Shown one piece after another: positions 1-9,221 of a stretch of DNA of 46,076 nucleotides; position 1 is the first letter of the stretch, and each line of letters begins with the position of its first letter. The notes below the pieces were generated by a model. The model saw nothing but the letters and a program-made list of their open reading frames with translations. It was not told where the DNA came from and searched no databases. The stretch spans positions 1 to 46,076 of the forward strand of contig JADLIA010000100.1 of NCBI GenBank assembly GCA_020848515.1. Direction: 5' to 3'. Both the position numbers and the translations under genes were made by a program. Origin of the DNA: Rubrivivax sp. (GTDB taxonomy: Bacteria > Pseudomonadota > Gammaproteobacteria > Burkholderiales > Burkholderiaceae_C).

Positions 1-1464
1 CAGCGGCAGGCCATTCCGCTGGCGCTGCAGGCGCACCCCGAGGGCGCCAACGACCTGATGGTCAGCAGCCAGACCGGCAGCGGCAAGACGGCGGCCTTCC
101 TGCTGCCGGTGCTGCACACCCTGCTGGCCATGCAGCGCGACGCCGAGGCGCGCGACAAGGCCGCCTGGGACGCCCAGGTGGCCGAGGCCCTGGCGCGCGG
201 CGAGGCGCCGCCCAGGAAGCCGCGCCGCAAGAACCCGCTCAACCCGCGCCAGTTCAAGCCCGCCGTGCCGGGCGCGCTGGTGCTGTGTCCCACGCGCGAG
301 CTGGCGCAGCAGGTGGCGCGTGACGCCATCGACCTGGTGCGCCACTGCCGCGGCCTGCGCATCGCCAACGTGGTGGGCGGCATGCCCTATGGCCAGCAGA
401 TCGCCCAGCTGCAGAACGCCGCCCTGGTGGTGGCCACGCCGGGTCGCCTGCTGGACTTGCACCGCGGCGGCCAGATCGTGCTCGATCAGGTGCGCTTCCT
501 GGTGGTGGACGAGGCCGACCGCATGCTCGACCTCGGCTTTGCCGACGCCCTGGCCGAAATCCACCAGCTGACCGCCCAGCGCCAGCAGACCATGATGTTC
601 AGCGCCACCTTCGCGGCGCCGATCCAGCAACTGGCGATGCGCGTCATGCACGACGATGGCGCGCGCGTGCAGAAGGTGCAGGTGGCCACGCCGCAGCAAA
701 GCCACGCCAACATCCGCCAGGAGCTGTACTGGGCCGACAGCCCCGAGCACCGCCGTCGCCTGCTGGACTACTGGCTGCGCGATCCGTCGATCGGCCAGGC
801 CATCGTGTTCGCCTGCACCCAGATCGAATGCGACCAGCTGGCCACCGACCTGCAGCAGGCCGGCTTTGCCGCCGTGGCGCTGCACGGTGCGCTCAGCCAG
901 GCGCTGCGCAACCGCCGCCTGCGCGCACTGCGCGAGGGCCAGGTGCAGATTCTGGTGGCCACCGACGTGGCGGCGCGCGGCATCGACGTGCCCAGCATCA
1001 CCCACGTCATCAACTACGGCCTGCCGATGAAGGCCGAGGACTACACGCACCGCATCGGCCGCACCGGCCGCGCCGGCCGCGACGGCCTGGCGGTGACGCT
1101 GGCCGAGTTCCGCGACCGCCGCCGCCTGGCCGACATCGAGACCTATACGCGCCAGCATTTCCGCCCGCTGGTGGTGGCCGGGCTGGAGCCGACCAAGCAC
1201 TTCCCACCCGTCACCGAGCCGCGCGCGCCGCGCAAGCCGGCGCCGCGCGATGCCGGCGCCGGGCGCGGCAAGGGGCCGCGTGGTGCCAGCCGTCCCCATC
1301 GGGATCATCAGGGTGATTTCAGCCCTGCCGCCCGACTGGCGGGCGCGGGCAGCTCTCAAAAGAAAAGCGCTCCGGCTCGACCGGCACGCCCGGCGCCGGC
1401 CGCCGGCCGTGGCCGCGCCGGCGCTGCCGCGCGCCCCTACGCACCGGGGCGCGCCGGCCGCTGA
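1..1464 (+). CDS. DEAD/DEAH-box RNA helicase (RhlE-like), 5' end outside the window
   Basis: Motifs SSQTGSGKTAAFLLP, PTRELAQQ, VVDEADRMLDLGF, SATF, HRIGRTGRAGR; basic low-complexity C-terminus. Frame is open upstream of the listed ORF start (QRQAIPLALQ...). Confidence 0.95.
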   Translation, partial: QRQAIPLALQAHPEGANDLMVSSQTGSGKTAAFLLPVLHTLLAMQRDAEARDKAAWDAQVAEALARGEAPPRKPRRKNPLNPRQFKPAVPGALVLCPTRELAQQVARDAIDLVRHCRGLRIANVVGGMPYGQQIAQLQNAALVVATPGRLLDLHRGGQIVLDQVRFLVVDEADRMLDLGFADALAEIHQLTAQRQQTMMFSATFAAPIQQLAMRVMHDDGARVQKVQVATPQQSHANIRQELYWADSPEHRRRLLDYWLRDPSIGQAIVFACTQIECDQLATDLQQAGFAAVALHGALSQALRNRRLRALREGQVQILVATDVAARGIDVPSITHVINYGLPMKAEDYTHRIGRTGRAGRDGLAVTLAEFRDRRRLADIETYTRQHFRPLVVAGLEPTKHFPPVTEPRAPRKPAPRDAGAGRGKGPRGASRPHRDHQGDFSPAARLAGAGSSQKKSAPARPARPAPAAGRGRAGAAARPYAPGRAGR

Positions 1465-1467
1465 GCC

Positions 1468-1983
1468 ATGCCGGACGCGCTGGCCGGCCTGCGCGGGCCC
1501 ATCGCACCGCTGACCGGTGTCGACGTGGCGGCGCTGCTGCAGGTGCAGGCGGCGTGCTACGGTGACGCGCTGCTCGAAGGCGCCGCGGTGTATGCACGCC
1601 GACTGGCCAGCCCGGCGCACTGCGGCCTGGGCCTGCACGCCGAGGGCCGGCTGCTGGCCTACCTGGCGGCGTACTGGTCGGTGCGCGGCGCCGTTACACC
1701 GCTGCATGGCGACTTCGCGCCCCACGCCGATGCCGATACGCTGTATCTGCACGATCTGGCCGTGCGGCCCGACCACGCCGGACAGGGCCTGGGCCAGCGC
1801 TTGCTGGGCGCCGCCTGGCACCAGGCCCGGGTGCGCGGTGTGCGCCACGCGGCGCTGGTGTCGGTGCAGGGCACGCGCGGCTTCTGGCGGCGCCAGGGCT
1901 TCGCGCCCGCTGCCGCCCAGCCACCGGCGCTGGCCAGCTATGGCGCCGATGCGCTTTACATGACGCGCACGCTGGACGGTTGA
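1468..1983 (+). CDS. GNAT-family N-acetyltransferase
   Basis: LYLHDLAVRPDHAGQGLGQRLLGAAWHQARVRG resembles the GNAT acetyl-CoA-binding motif A; immediately follows the helicase. Confidence 0.85.
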   Translation: MPDALAGLRGPIAPLTGVDVAALLQVQAACYGDALLEGAAVYARRLASPAHCGLGLHAEGRLLAYLAAYWSVRGAVTPLHGDFAPHADADTLYLHDLAVRPDHAGQGLGQRLLGAAWHQARVRGVRHAALVSVQGTRGFWRRQGFAPAAAQPPALASYGADALYMTRTLDG

Positions 1984-1992
1984 ATCGTTTGG

Positions 1993-3420
1993 TCAGTCGC
2001 GCGCGGCCAGCACGCGCCCCGGGTTCATGATGCCCTGCGGGTCCAGCGCCTGCTTGATGGCGCGCATCAGCGTCAGCGCCACCGGCGACTTGTAGCGCGG
2101 CAGCAGGTGCGCCTTCAGGCTACCGATGCCGTGCTCGGCGCTGATCGAGCCCTGGTGCCGCGCCACGGCGTCGAACACCAGGGTGTTGACGCGGGCTTCC
2201 TGCTGGCGCATGAACTGGGCCGCATCGCCGCCTTCGGGCGCCTGCACGTTGAAGTGCAGGTTGCCGTCGCCCAGGTGACCGAACACGACCAGCCGCACGC
2301 CGGGGATCTCGGCCGTCAGCAGGGCCTCGGTCTCGGCCACGAAGTCGGGCACGCGCGACACCGGCACGGCGATGTCGTGCTTGATGTTCAGGCCTTCCTC
2401 GGCCTGCGCCATCGGGATGCTCTCGCGGATGTGCCACAGCCCTCTGGCCTGGGCGATGCTTTCGGCCACCACGGCGTCGCTCACGCAGCCGGCTTGCAGC
2501 GCGGTTTCCAGCAGTTGCTCGAACTGGGCGCGCGCGTGCGCCTCGCTTTCCAGGTCGGCGCTGTCCAGCAGCACGCACCAGGGGGTGTCGCGCCACAGCG
2601 GCACGCGCATCTGAGGGTAGTGCCGGTCGACCAGGCCGAGGGCGAACTGGCCCATCACCTCGAAGCCGGTCAGCCCCGCGCCCAGGTGGCGGTGCGCCAG
2701 CCCGAGCAGTTCGAGCGCCGCCGCCAGCGAGGGCACGGCGGCCCAGGCGGTCAGCGTGGCGGCGGGGCGCGGGTAGAGCTTCATCGTGGCGGCGGTGATG
2801 ATGCCCAGCGTGCCTTCGCTGCCGATGAACAGGTCGCGCAGGTCGTAGCCGGTGTTGTCCTTGCGCAGGCCCGACAGGCCGTCCCAGACCTCGCCCTGCG
2901 CGGTGACCACCTCCAGGCCCAGGCACAGCTCGCGCGTGTTGCCATAGCGCAGCACCTGCGTGCCGCCGGCATTGGCGCCCAGGTTGCCGCCCAGCATGCA
3001 GCTGCCTTCGGAGCCCAGGCTGAGCGGGTACAGCAAGCCCGCGTCCTCTGCCGTGGCCTGTAGTTTCTGCAGGATGCAGCCGGCCTCGGCCGTGAGCGTC
3101 AGGTTGGCGCGGTCGATGGCGCGCACCGCGTCCATGCGGCCCAGGCTCAGCAGCAGCTGGGTGCCGCTGTCGTCCGGCACCGAGCCGACCGACAAGCCGG
3201 TGTTGCCACTTTGCGGCACGATGGCTACGCCGCGCGCGGCGCAGGCGCGCACCACGGCGGCGACTTCGGCCGTGCTGCCCGGGCGCACCACGGCCAGCGC
3301 GCGGCCCCGCACGCGGCGGCGCCAGTCCTGCTCGTAGGCCGTCAGGTCACCTTCGGTCAGCACATGGGCCGCGCCCACCGTCTGGCGCAGCTGATCCAGC
3401 AAGGGGGTGTCGGTGGTCAT
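1993..3420 (-). CDS. FAD-binding oxidoreductase, GlcD/D-lactate dehydrogenase-like
   Basis: PQSGNTGLSVGSVPDDSG, LGGNLGANAGGTQVLRYGN, IGSEGTLGIITAATMKL, FGHLGDGNLHFNV, SAEHGIGSLK. Confidence 0.92.
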   Translation of the reverse strand: MTTDTPLLDQLRQTVGAAHVLTEGDLTAYEQDWRRRVRGRALAVVRPGSTAEVAAVVRACAARGVAIVPQSGNTGLSVGSVPDDSGTQLLLSLGRMDAVRAIDRANLTLTAEAGCILQKLQATAEDAGLLYPLSLGSEGSCMLGGNLGANAGGTQVLRYGNTRELCLGLEVVTAQGEVWDGLSGLRKDNTGYDLRDLFIGSEGTLGIITAATMKLYPRPAATLTAWAAVPSLAAALELLGLAHRHLGAGLTGFEVMGQFALGLVDRHYPQMRVPLWRDTPWCVLLDSADLESEAHARAQFEQLLETALQAGCVSDAVVAESIAQARGLWHIRESIPMAQAEEGLNIKHDIAVPVSRVPDFVAETEALLTAEIPGVRLVVFGHLGDGNLHFNVQAPEGGDAAQFMRQQEARVNTLVFDAVARHQGSISAEHGIGSLKAHLLPRYKSPVALTLMRAIKQALDPQGIMNPGRVLAARD

Positions 3421-3430
3421 GTCAATAACT

Positions 3431-3480
3431 CCTGAATTGATAGCTGCCAGCGCTTGCCGGGCAAGCGCTGGATGCCGAAA
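3431..3480 (+). repeat. Short palindromic dispersed repeat (SPR) copy
   Basis: TGAATTGATAGCTGCCAGCGCTTGCCGGGCAAGCGCTGGATGCCGAAA; 12-bp perfect stem CCAGCGCTTGCC/GGCAAGCGCTGG. Confidence 0.85.
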
Positions 3481-3888
3481 TCAATGCGAAACCGCGGGGC
3501 CGGCGGCGGCCGCGCGCGCCGCTCGCTGGCGCAGCCGCACCTGCGCCGCACAGGCGGCGAACAGCAGCAGCACCAGCGCCACCTGCGCCAGGGCGCAGCG
3601 CGCCGACACACCGTGGTCGCTGGTGGCGCGCACCACGCCTTCGACGAAGTACAGCCAGACGAACAGCGCCAGGCCGCGACAGGTCTGCATGCGATAGCGC
3701 AGCAGCCCGGGCAGCGCCAGCGCCAGCGGCAGCACCTTCAGGGCCAGCCACGAGCCGCCCGGGCGCAGCGGCGCCAGCCACAGCTCCCACGCCAGGCCGA
3801 GCGCCATCAGCGCCAGCAGGCTGGCGACGGCGACGATGCGGGTGGCCTGCACGGCAGGTGAGGGGTGGGCGGGCATGGGCGGTGGCAT
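3481..3888 (-). CDS. DUF2069-type small membrane protein
   Basis: Four hydrophobic segments; the pattern LRYRMQTCRGLALFVWLYFVEGVVRA resembles DUF2069 proteins. Start chosen at MPPPMPAHP. Confidence 0.7.
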   Translation of the reverse strand: MPPPMPAHPSPAVQATRIVAVASLLALMALGLAWELWLAPLRPGGSWLALKVLPLALALPGLLRYRMQTCRGLALFVWLYFVEGVVRATSDHGVSARCALAQVALVLLLFAACAAQVRLRQRAARAAAAGPAVSH

Positions 3889-3898
3889 CATAACGAGC

Positions 3899-5143
3899 AT
3901 GCAGTTCGATGCGCTGGCGGCGCGGGCCCAGGCCTTTCTGACCGAGCTCACCGACTTTCCGGTGCGGCCCACCGCGCACACGCTGTGGCAGCGCTTCCGG
4001 CAGGACCGGCTGGGCCTGACGGCCAGCGCGCTGACCTTCACCACGGTGCTGGCGCTGGTGCCCTTCGTGGCCGTGGCGCTGTCGGTGTTCACCGCCTTTC
4101 CGGCCTTCGGGCAGTTGCAGCAGGCGCTGCAGCAGTGGTTGATCGACAGCCTGATCCCGGCCAGCATCGCCGACAGCGTGATGGGCTACCTGACCCAGTT
4201 CGCCGGCCAGGCCAGCGAGCTCGGGCTGCTGGGCTTTGCCGGGCTGACCCTGGTGTCGCTGTCGCTCATGCTGACCATCGACAAGACGCTCAACCAGATC
4301 TGGCGCAGCAGCCAGACGCGCCCGCTGAGCCAGCGCATCCTGGTGTACTGGACGGCGCTGACGCTGGGGCCGCTGGTGATGGGCGCCAGCCTGGCCATCA
4401 GCTCCTACGTGGTGACGGCCTCGCGCGGCTGGCTGCCCGACCTGCCGGGCAGCGTGGACGCGGCGCTGGCGCTGCTGCAGCTGCTGCTGATGGTGGGCAG
4501 CCTGACGCTGCTGTACCGCCTGGTGCCGAACACGCCGGTGCGCTGGCGTCACGCGCTGGCCGGCGCGCTGTTCGTCAGCGTCTGCCTGGGGCTGGCGCGG
4601 CAGGGACTGGGGTGGTACCTGACGCGCATGCCCACCTATTCGGTCATCTACGGTACCCTGGCCACGCTGCCGATCCTGCTGCTGTGGATCTACCTGGGGT
4701 GGCTGATCGTGCTGTTCGGGGCCGTCATCGCCGCCTACCTGCCCAGCCTGCTGTCGGGCGTGGCGCGGCGCGGCGGCGGGCCGGGCTGGGACTTCCGGCT
4801 GGCGCTCGAGCTGCTGCAGGCGCTGGCCGCCGCGCGCGATGGCGCCGGGCGCGGTCTGACGCTGCCGCAGCTGGCGCAGGCGCTGCGGGTGGACGCTCTG
4901 CAGCTGTCTGCGGCCATGGCGGCGCTGACCGGGCTGGACTGGGTCGGCCAGCTGGGCACCCGCAGCGAAAACGAGGAGCCGCGCCATGTGCTGCTGATCG
5001 AGCCGCGCCGCCAGCTGCTGCGCCCGCTGGTGGAGCGCCTGCTGCTGGCGCCCGACGAGGCGCTGGCCGGCTGGTGGGCGCGTGGCCTGCGCAGCGAGGC
5101 GACGGTGGCCGATGTGCTGTCGCCGGCGGCCACCGATTCATGA
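3899..5143 (+). CDS. YihY/BrkB-family inner membrane protein
   Basis: LTASALTFTTVLALVPFVAVALSVF, multiple TM segments, YGTLATLPILLLWIYLGWLIVLFGAVIAAYLP typical of YihY. Start at MQFDALAARAQ. Confidence 0.9.
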   Translation: MQFDALAARAQAFLTELTDFPVRPTAHTLWQRFRQDRLGLTASALTFTTVLALVPFVAVALSVFTAFPAFGQLQQALQQWLIDSLIPASIADSVMGYLTQFAGQASELGLLGFAGLTLVSLSLMLTIDKTLNQIWRSSQTRPLSQRILVYWTALTLGPLVMGASLAISSYVVTASRGWLPDLPGSVDAALALLQLLLMVGSLTLLYRLVPNTPVRWRHALAGALFVSVCLGLARQGLGWYLTRMPTYSVIYGTLATLPILLLWIYLGWLIVLFGAVIAAYLPSLLSGVARRGGGPGWDFRLALELLQALAAARDGAGRGLTLPQLAQALRVDALQLSAAMAALTGLDWVGQLGTRSENEEPRHVLLIEPRRQLLRPLVERLLLAPDEALAGWWARGLRSEATVADVLSPAATDS

Positions 5144-5160
5144 GAAACATGGCCTGAGCC

Positions 5161-5195
5161 GGCGACCAGCAAGCGCCAGCAGCTATTATTTTTGA
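5161..5195 (-). repeat. SPR copy (half)
   Basis: Minus strand TTCAAAAATAATAGCTGCTGGCGCTTGCTGG. Confidence 0.75.
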
Positions 5196-6289
5196 ACTGA
5201 AGGACGCACTTCGCCCAGCCTGCCGCGGGGCGCCTGGGGCGCCGCGGCCGGTGCCGCCAGCAGGCGGCGCACTGGCGCTGGCAGCCCCAGCGCCGGCCAT
5301 TCGTCGGCGCCGAACCAGCGCCCGTCGGCGTGGCGCAGATCGGTGGCGCGCAGCCGCACGCTGACCGGGTGCAGGTCCAGGTCGCGGTGCGTCAGCACAT
5401 GGCGGCGCGGCGGCTCGGTGACGGCCTGCCCGTGCACCCGCGCCGGCAGGCTCGCCAGCAGGGTCGCCCGATCGTCGAACAGCGGCAGGCAGAACAGGCG
5501 CGCCCAGATGCCGTGCTCGGGCCGCTGCTGCAACCACACGCGGCCCTGCGCGTCGCGCGCCAGCAGCAGCCACAGCTCGAGCCGCTGGCGCGCCACGCGC
5601 CGGCGCTTGACCGGGTAGCGCTCGGGCTGGCCTGCGGCGGCCGCCACGCAGAGGTCGTGCAGCGGGCAGCGCGGGCAGTCGGGGCGGCGCCGGTGGCACA
5701 CGCTGGCACCCAGGTCCATCAGGCCCTGGGTGTAGACCGGCATGGCGCGCCGCAGGTCGGTGCGCGGCAGCAGGGCCTCGGCCTGCACCCACAGGGCCTG
5801 CTCGTGGCGCGCCAGCGCCAGGTCGTGGCCAAAGCCCAGGGCGCGCGTCAGCACGCGCTTGACGTTGCCGTCCAGGATGGCCGCGCGCTCGCCGAAGCAG
5901 AACGCCGCGATCGCCGCCGCCGTCGAGCGGCCGATGCCGGGCAGCCGCGCCAGCTCGGCCGCGCTGGCCGGAAAGCGCCCGCCATGGTGCGCCACCACGT
6001 CGCGCGCGCAGCGGTGCAGGTGGCGCGCACGGCGGTAGTAGCCCAGGCCGCTCCACAGGCCCAGCACCTCGTCCTCGCTGGCCGCGGCCAGCCGTTCGAC
6101 GTCGGGAAAGCGCGCCAGAAAGCGCGGGTAGTAGGCCAGCACCGTGGTCACCTGGGTCTGCTGCAGCATGATTTCCGACAGCCACACGCGATAGGGATCG
6201 CGCGTGCCTTGCCAGGGCAGGTCGTGGCGGCCTTGGCGGCGCTGCCAGGCCATGACGCGCGCGGCCAGCTCGGCGCCGCCGCCGTTCAC
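5186..6289 (-). CDS. mutY: A/G-specific adenine glycosylase MutY
   Basis: DPYRVWLSEIMLQQTQVTTVLAYYPRFL, LPGIGRSTAAAIAAFCFG, four-Cys FeS cluster region CHRRRPDCPRCPLHDLC. GTG start overlaps the upstream TGA (GTGA). Confidence 0.96.
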   Translation of the reverse strand: MNGGGAELAARVMAWQRRQGRHDLPWQGTRDPYRVWLSEIMLQQTQVTTVLAYYPRFLARFPDVERLAAASEDEVLGLWSGLGYYRRARHLHRCARDVVAHHGGRFPASAAELARLPGIGRSTAAAIAAFCFGERAAILDGNVKRVLTRALGFGHDLALARHEQALWVQAEALLPRTDLRRAMPVYTQGLMDLGASVCHRRRPDCPRCPLHDLCVAAAAGQPERYPVKRRRVARQRLELWLLLARDAQGRVWLQQRPEHGIWARLFCLPLFDDRATLLASLPARVHGQAVTEPPRRHVLTHRDLDLHPVSVRLRATDLRHADGRWFGADEWPALGLPAPVRRLLAAPAAAPQAPRGRLGEVRPSVQK

Positions 6290-8259
6290 GCCGGGACGAC
6301 CTCGGTCAGCTCCGGCGGGGCGGTGTCGGCAGCGTCGGTGGCGCTGGCGCGGCGCAGCTCGTGCCCCAGCTCGCGCAGGCGCTGGGCCGTGGCCTGCAGG
6401 GCCTGCTGCTCCTGCTGGAGGTCGTGGATGCGCTGGTCCAGGCTGCCGGCCGCGTCCTGGATGCGTTCGACCGCGTCGATGCGGCGACCGTAGGCGCGTC
6501 GCCGCTCGCGCAGCTGGGTGTCGAGCTGGCTGGTGGTGGCCTTGTTCCACAGCTCGATGTCGCCCAGGGCGGTTTCGAAGATCGAGCGCACCCGCGTCAG
6601 CAGCGCACGCACCAGCTTCTCGGAGAAGCCGGCGCGCGCCAGCTGGAGCATGTGACCCACGCCCAGGTAGCGCAGGTGGCTGCGCTCGACCGCGTCCAGG
6701 TCGCTGACAAAGCGCTCCATGGCGGGCGGCTCGGCGGCCTGCAGCGCAAACCCGTAGTCGGTGTTGAGCTGGACAAACGCCGCCTTCAGCATGGCGTGGA
6801 TCTCGCCTTCCAGCGCCTGCACCTGCCGGATCACGCCGCGCAGCCGCTCAAAGCCGTCGGCGTAGGACTTCTTGATGCCGAGCTTCAGGCCCGGCTCGCG
6901 CAGGGCGGCGTTCAGCTCGGCCAGCTCGCGCTTGATCGACGCATTGCCCAGCAGCTGGAACACCTCGCGCAGCAGCTTCAGGTGCACCGAACGCACGGCC
7001 AGCACGCTGGCGGCGCTGCGGTCGAAGTCGGCCTTCTCCTGCTCGATGCGCAGGCGCATCTGGTGGATCACCTGGTGGTTCTTGCCGCGCAGGCCGTTGA
7101 GCTCGATGGTCTGGTCGGACAGCTCGCGCCCGCGCATGGCCAGGGTGCGTTCCGCCTCGGCCTGGGCACGGGCCACGCCGGCACCGATGGCGTCGTGCAG
7201 CATGGCGTGGCGCGCGCCCAGCACCTGCTGGCCCAGCAGATCCTCGAAGTGCGGCAGGCGGCTGTCGGCCAGCAGGGCCGCATCGCCGCGCACCTTGGCC
7301 AGCAGGCCCTTCTGCGCCGACAGCGCCAGCACCTGATCGTCCTGCAGCGCCAGGGTGCGCGCGGTGTCGGCGCATTGGCGGGCGATCTGCGCTTCGATCT
7401 GCGCCGGCGTGCTGAGCTCGTCCCACAGGGCGTCGATCTTGTTCAGCACCACGAAGCGCGAACTGCTGCTGTCCTGCATGGTGGCCACATGCTCGCGCCA
7501 GATGCCGAGGTCGGACTTGGTCACTCCGGTGTCGGCCGCCAGGATGAACACCACGGCCTGCGCCTGCGGGATCAGGTTCACCGTCAGCTCGGGTTCGGCG
7601 CCGATGGCGTTCAGCCCCGGGGTGTCCAGCACCACCAGGCCCTGCCTGAGCAGCGGGTGCGCCATGTTGATGAGGGCATGGCGCCAGCGCGGCACCTCCA
7701 CCAGGCCCTGGGCGTTGACCGGCGGGTTGTCTTCCGGGCGGTCGTCGTGCCAGAAGCCGAGCGCACGCGCCTGCGCCTGGTCGACGTAACGCACCTCGGA
7801 TACCTTCTCCATGGCACTGGCCAGCTGCTGCGGGTCGTTCACGTCCAGATCGACCCGCGTCCACTGCTCCGGCGCCATGCGCCATTCCATCAGGGCCTGG
7901 GGCTGCAGGCGCGTTTCGATCGGCAGCAGGCGCAGGCAGGGCGGCAGCTCGGCGTCGTAGGCCAGCTCGGTCGGGCACATGGTGGTGCGCCCGGCGCTGG
8001 CCGGCATGATGCGGCGACCGTAGCCGGCAAAGAACACCGCATTGATCAGCTCCGACTTGCCACGCGAGAACTCGGCCACGAAGGCCACCATCACCTTGTC
8101 GGAGCGCAACTGCTCGACCAGGCGCTGCAGGCTTTCGTCGGTCGCGTCGTCCAGCAGGCGCTGCTGCCGCAGCCAGGCCGCCAGGTTCTTCAGGCGCGAA
8201 CTCATTTCGCGCCGCCATGCCCCGTGCCTGTCGAACTGTTCGCTGAAAGCCGCCACCAT
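6286..8259 (-). CDS. Dynamin-family GTPase
   Basis: P-loop FVAEFSRGKSELINAVFF, switch TTMCPTEL, LVVLDTPGLNAIGAEP (DxxG), VVLNKIDAL (NKxD), coiled-coil C-terminal half. Confidence 0.9.
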   Translation of the reverse strand: MVAAFSEQFDRHGAWRREMSSRLKNLAAWLRQQRLLDDATDESLQRLVEQLRSDKVMVAFVAEFSRGKSELINAVFFAGYGRRIMPASAGRTTMCPTELAYDAELPPCLRLLPIETRLQPQALMEWRMAPEQWTRVDLDVNDPQQLASAMEKVSEVRYVDQAQARALGFWHDDRPEDNPPVNAQGLVEVPRWRHALINMAHPLLRQGLVVLDTPGLNAIGAEPELTVNLIPQAQAVVFILAADTGVTKSDLGIWREHVATMQDSSSSRFVVLNKIDALWDELSTPAQIEAQIARQCADTARTLALQDDQVLALSAQKGLLAKVRGDAALLADSRLPHFEDLLGQQVLGARHAMLHDAIGAGVARAQAEAERTLAMRGRELSDQTIELNGLRGKNHQVIHQMRLRIEQEKADFDRSAASVLAVRSVHLKLLREVFQLLGNASIKRELAELNAALREPGLKLGIKKSYADGFERLRGVIRQVQALEGEIHAMLKAAFVQLNTDYGFALQAAEPPAMERFVSDLDAVERSHLRYLGVGHMLQLARAGFSEKLVRALLTRVRSIFETALGDIELWNKATTSQLDTQLRERRRAYGRRIDAVERIQDAAGSLDQRIHDLQQEQQALQATAQRLRELGHELRRASATDAADTAPPELTEVVPA

Positions 8260-8355
8260 GCCACTCCGGATCGTTGGGACCATATTACATGGTGTAACCC
8301 GGCTTGGCATGGTCACGACGCGCGACCGGGTCCGCGGGTCGTGAGCAAGTTCGCG

Positions 8356-9171
8356 TCAGGCGCGCTGGCAGCGGGGGCAGAAGTAGGTGGAACGCTGGCC
8401 CTGGCGGATCAGCCGCACCGGTGTGGCGCATTGCAGACAGGGTTGCCCGGCGCGCCCATAGACCGCGGCTTCGAGCTGAAAGTGCCCGCTCTCGCCGGTG
8501 GCGCTGGAAAAGTCGCGCAAGGTGCTGCCGCCGCGCTCGACCGCCCGCGCCAGCACCTGCCGCACCGCCGCATGCAGGCGGTCGGCGCGGGCGCGCGACA
8601 GCCGGTCGGCGCGCACGGTGGGCCGGATGCCGGCCTGAAACAGCGCCTCGGAGGCGTAGATGTTGCCCACGCCGACCACCACGTCGCCGGCCAGCAGCAC
8701 CTGCTTGATCGGCGCACGGCGGCCGCGCAGTCCGGCATGGAAGGCCGCCGGATCGAACCGCTCGCCCAGCGGCTCCATGCCCAGCGACGCCAGCAACTTG
8801 CGCGCCGGGTCGAGCTGCAGGCTGGCCGACCACACCACGGCGCCGAAGCGGCGTGGGTCGTGCAGGCGCAGCGTGCCGTGCGTGGTCACCAGGTCGAAAT
8901 GATCGTGTCGCCCCGGCGCCGCCGGTGCGGCGTCAAAGCTCAGGCTGCCCGACATGCCCAGGTGCAGCAGCAGCACGCCCTGATCGAGGTGCAGCAGCAG
9001 GTACTTGCCGCGCCGCCGCACGTCCTGCACCGTGCGGTCCTCCAGCTGCTCCGGGGCACAGCCCAGCGGCCAGCGCAGCGGCAGACCGGGGCGCGCGGCC
9101 AGGATGCGCGCGTCGCGGATGCGGTCGGCGAAGCTCAGCCGCGTGACTTCGACTTCAGGCAGCTCCGGCAT
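8356..9171 (-). CDS. mutM: Formamidopyrimidine-DNA glycosylase (Fpg/MutM)
   Basis: N-terminal [31 protein letters not shown]-terminal zinc finger [25 protein letters not shown]. Confidence 0.97.
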   Translation of the reverse strand: MPELPEVEVTRLSFADRIRDARILAARPGLPLRWPLGCAPEQLEDRTVQDVRRRGKYLLLHLDQGVLLLHLGMSGSLSFDAAPAAPGRHDHFDLVTTHGTLRLHDPRRFGAVVWSASLQLDPARKLLASLGMEPLGERFDPAAFHAGLRGRRAPIKQVLLAGDVVVGVGNIYASEALFQAGIRPTVRADRLSRARADRLHAAVRQVLARAVERGGSTLRDFSSATGESGHFQLEAAVYGRAGQPCLQCATPVRLIRQGQRSTYFCPRCQRA

Positions 9172-9221
9172 GGCGTTCGGGGCGGGCAGTGGCATCGCTG
9201 GGCATCATTTATTATGGATCG

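Noticed and set aside
3422-4987. 521-aa - strand ORF spanning DUF2069 and opposite brkB
   Set aside because: Gln/Arg-rich shadow ORF; the two genes it overlaps are better supported.
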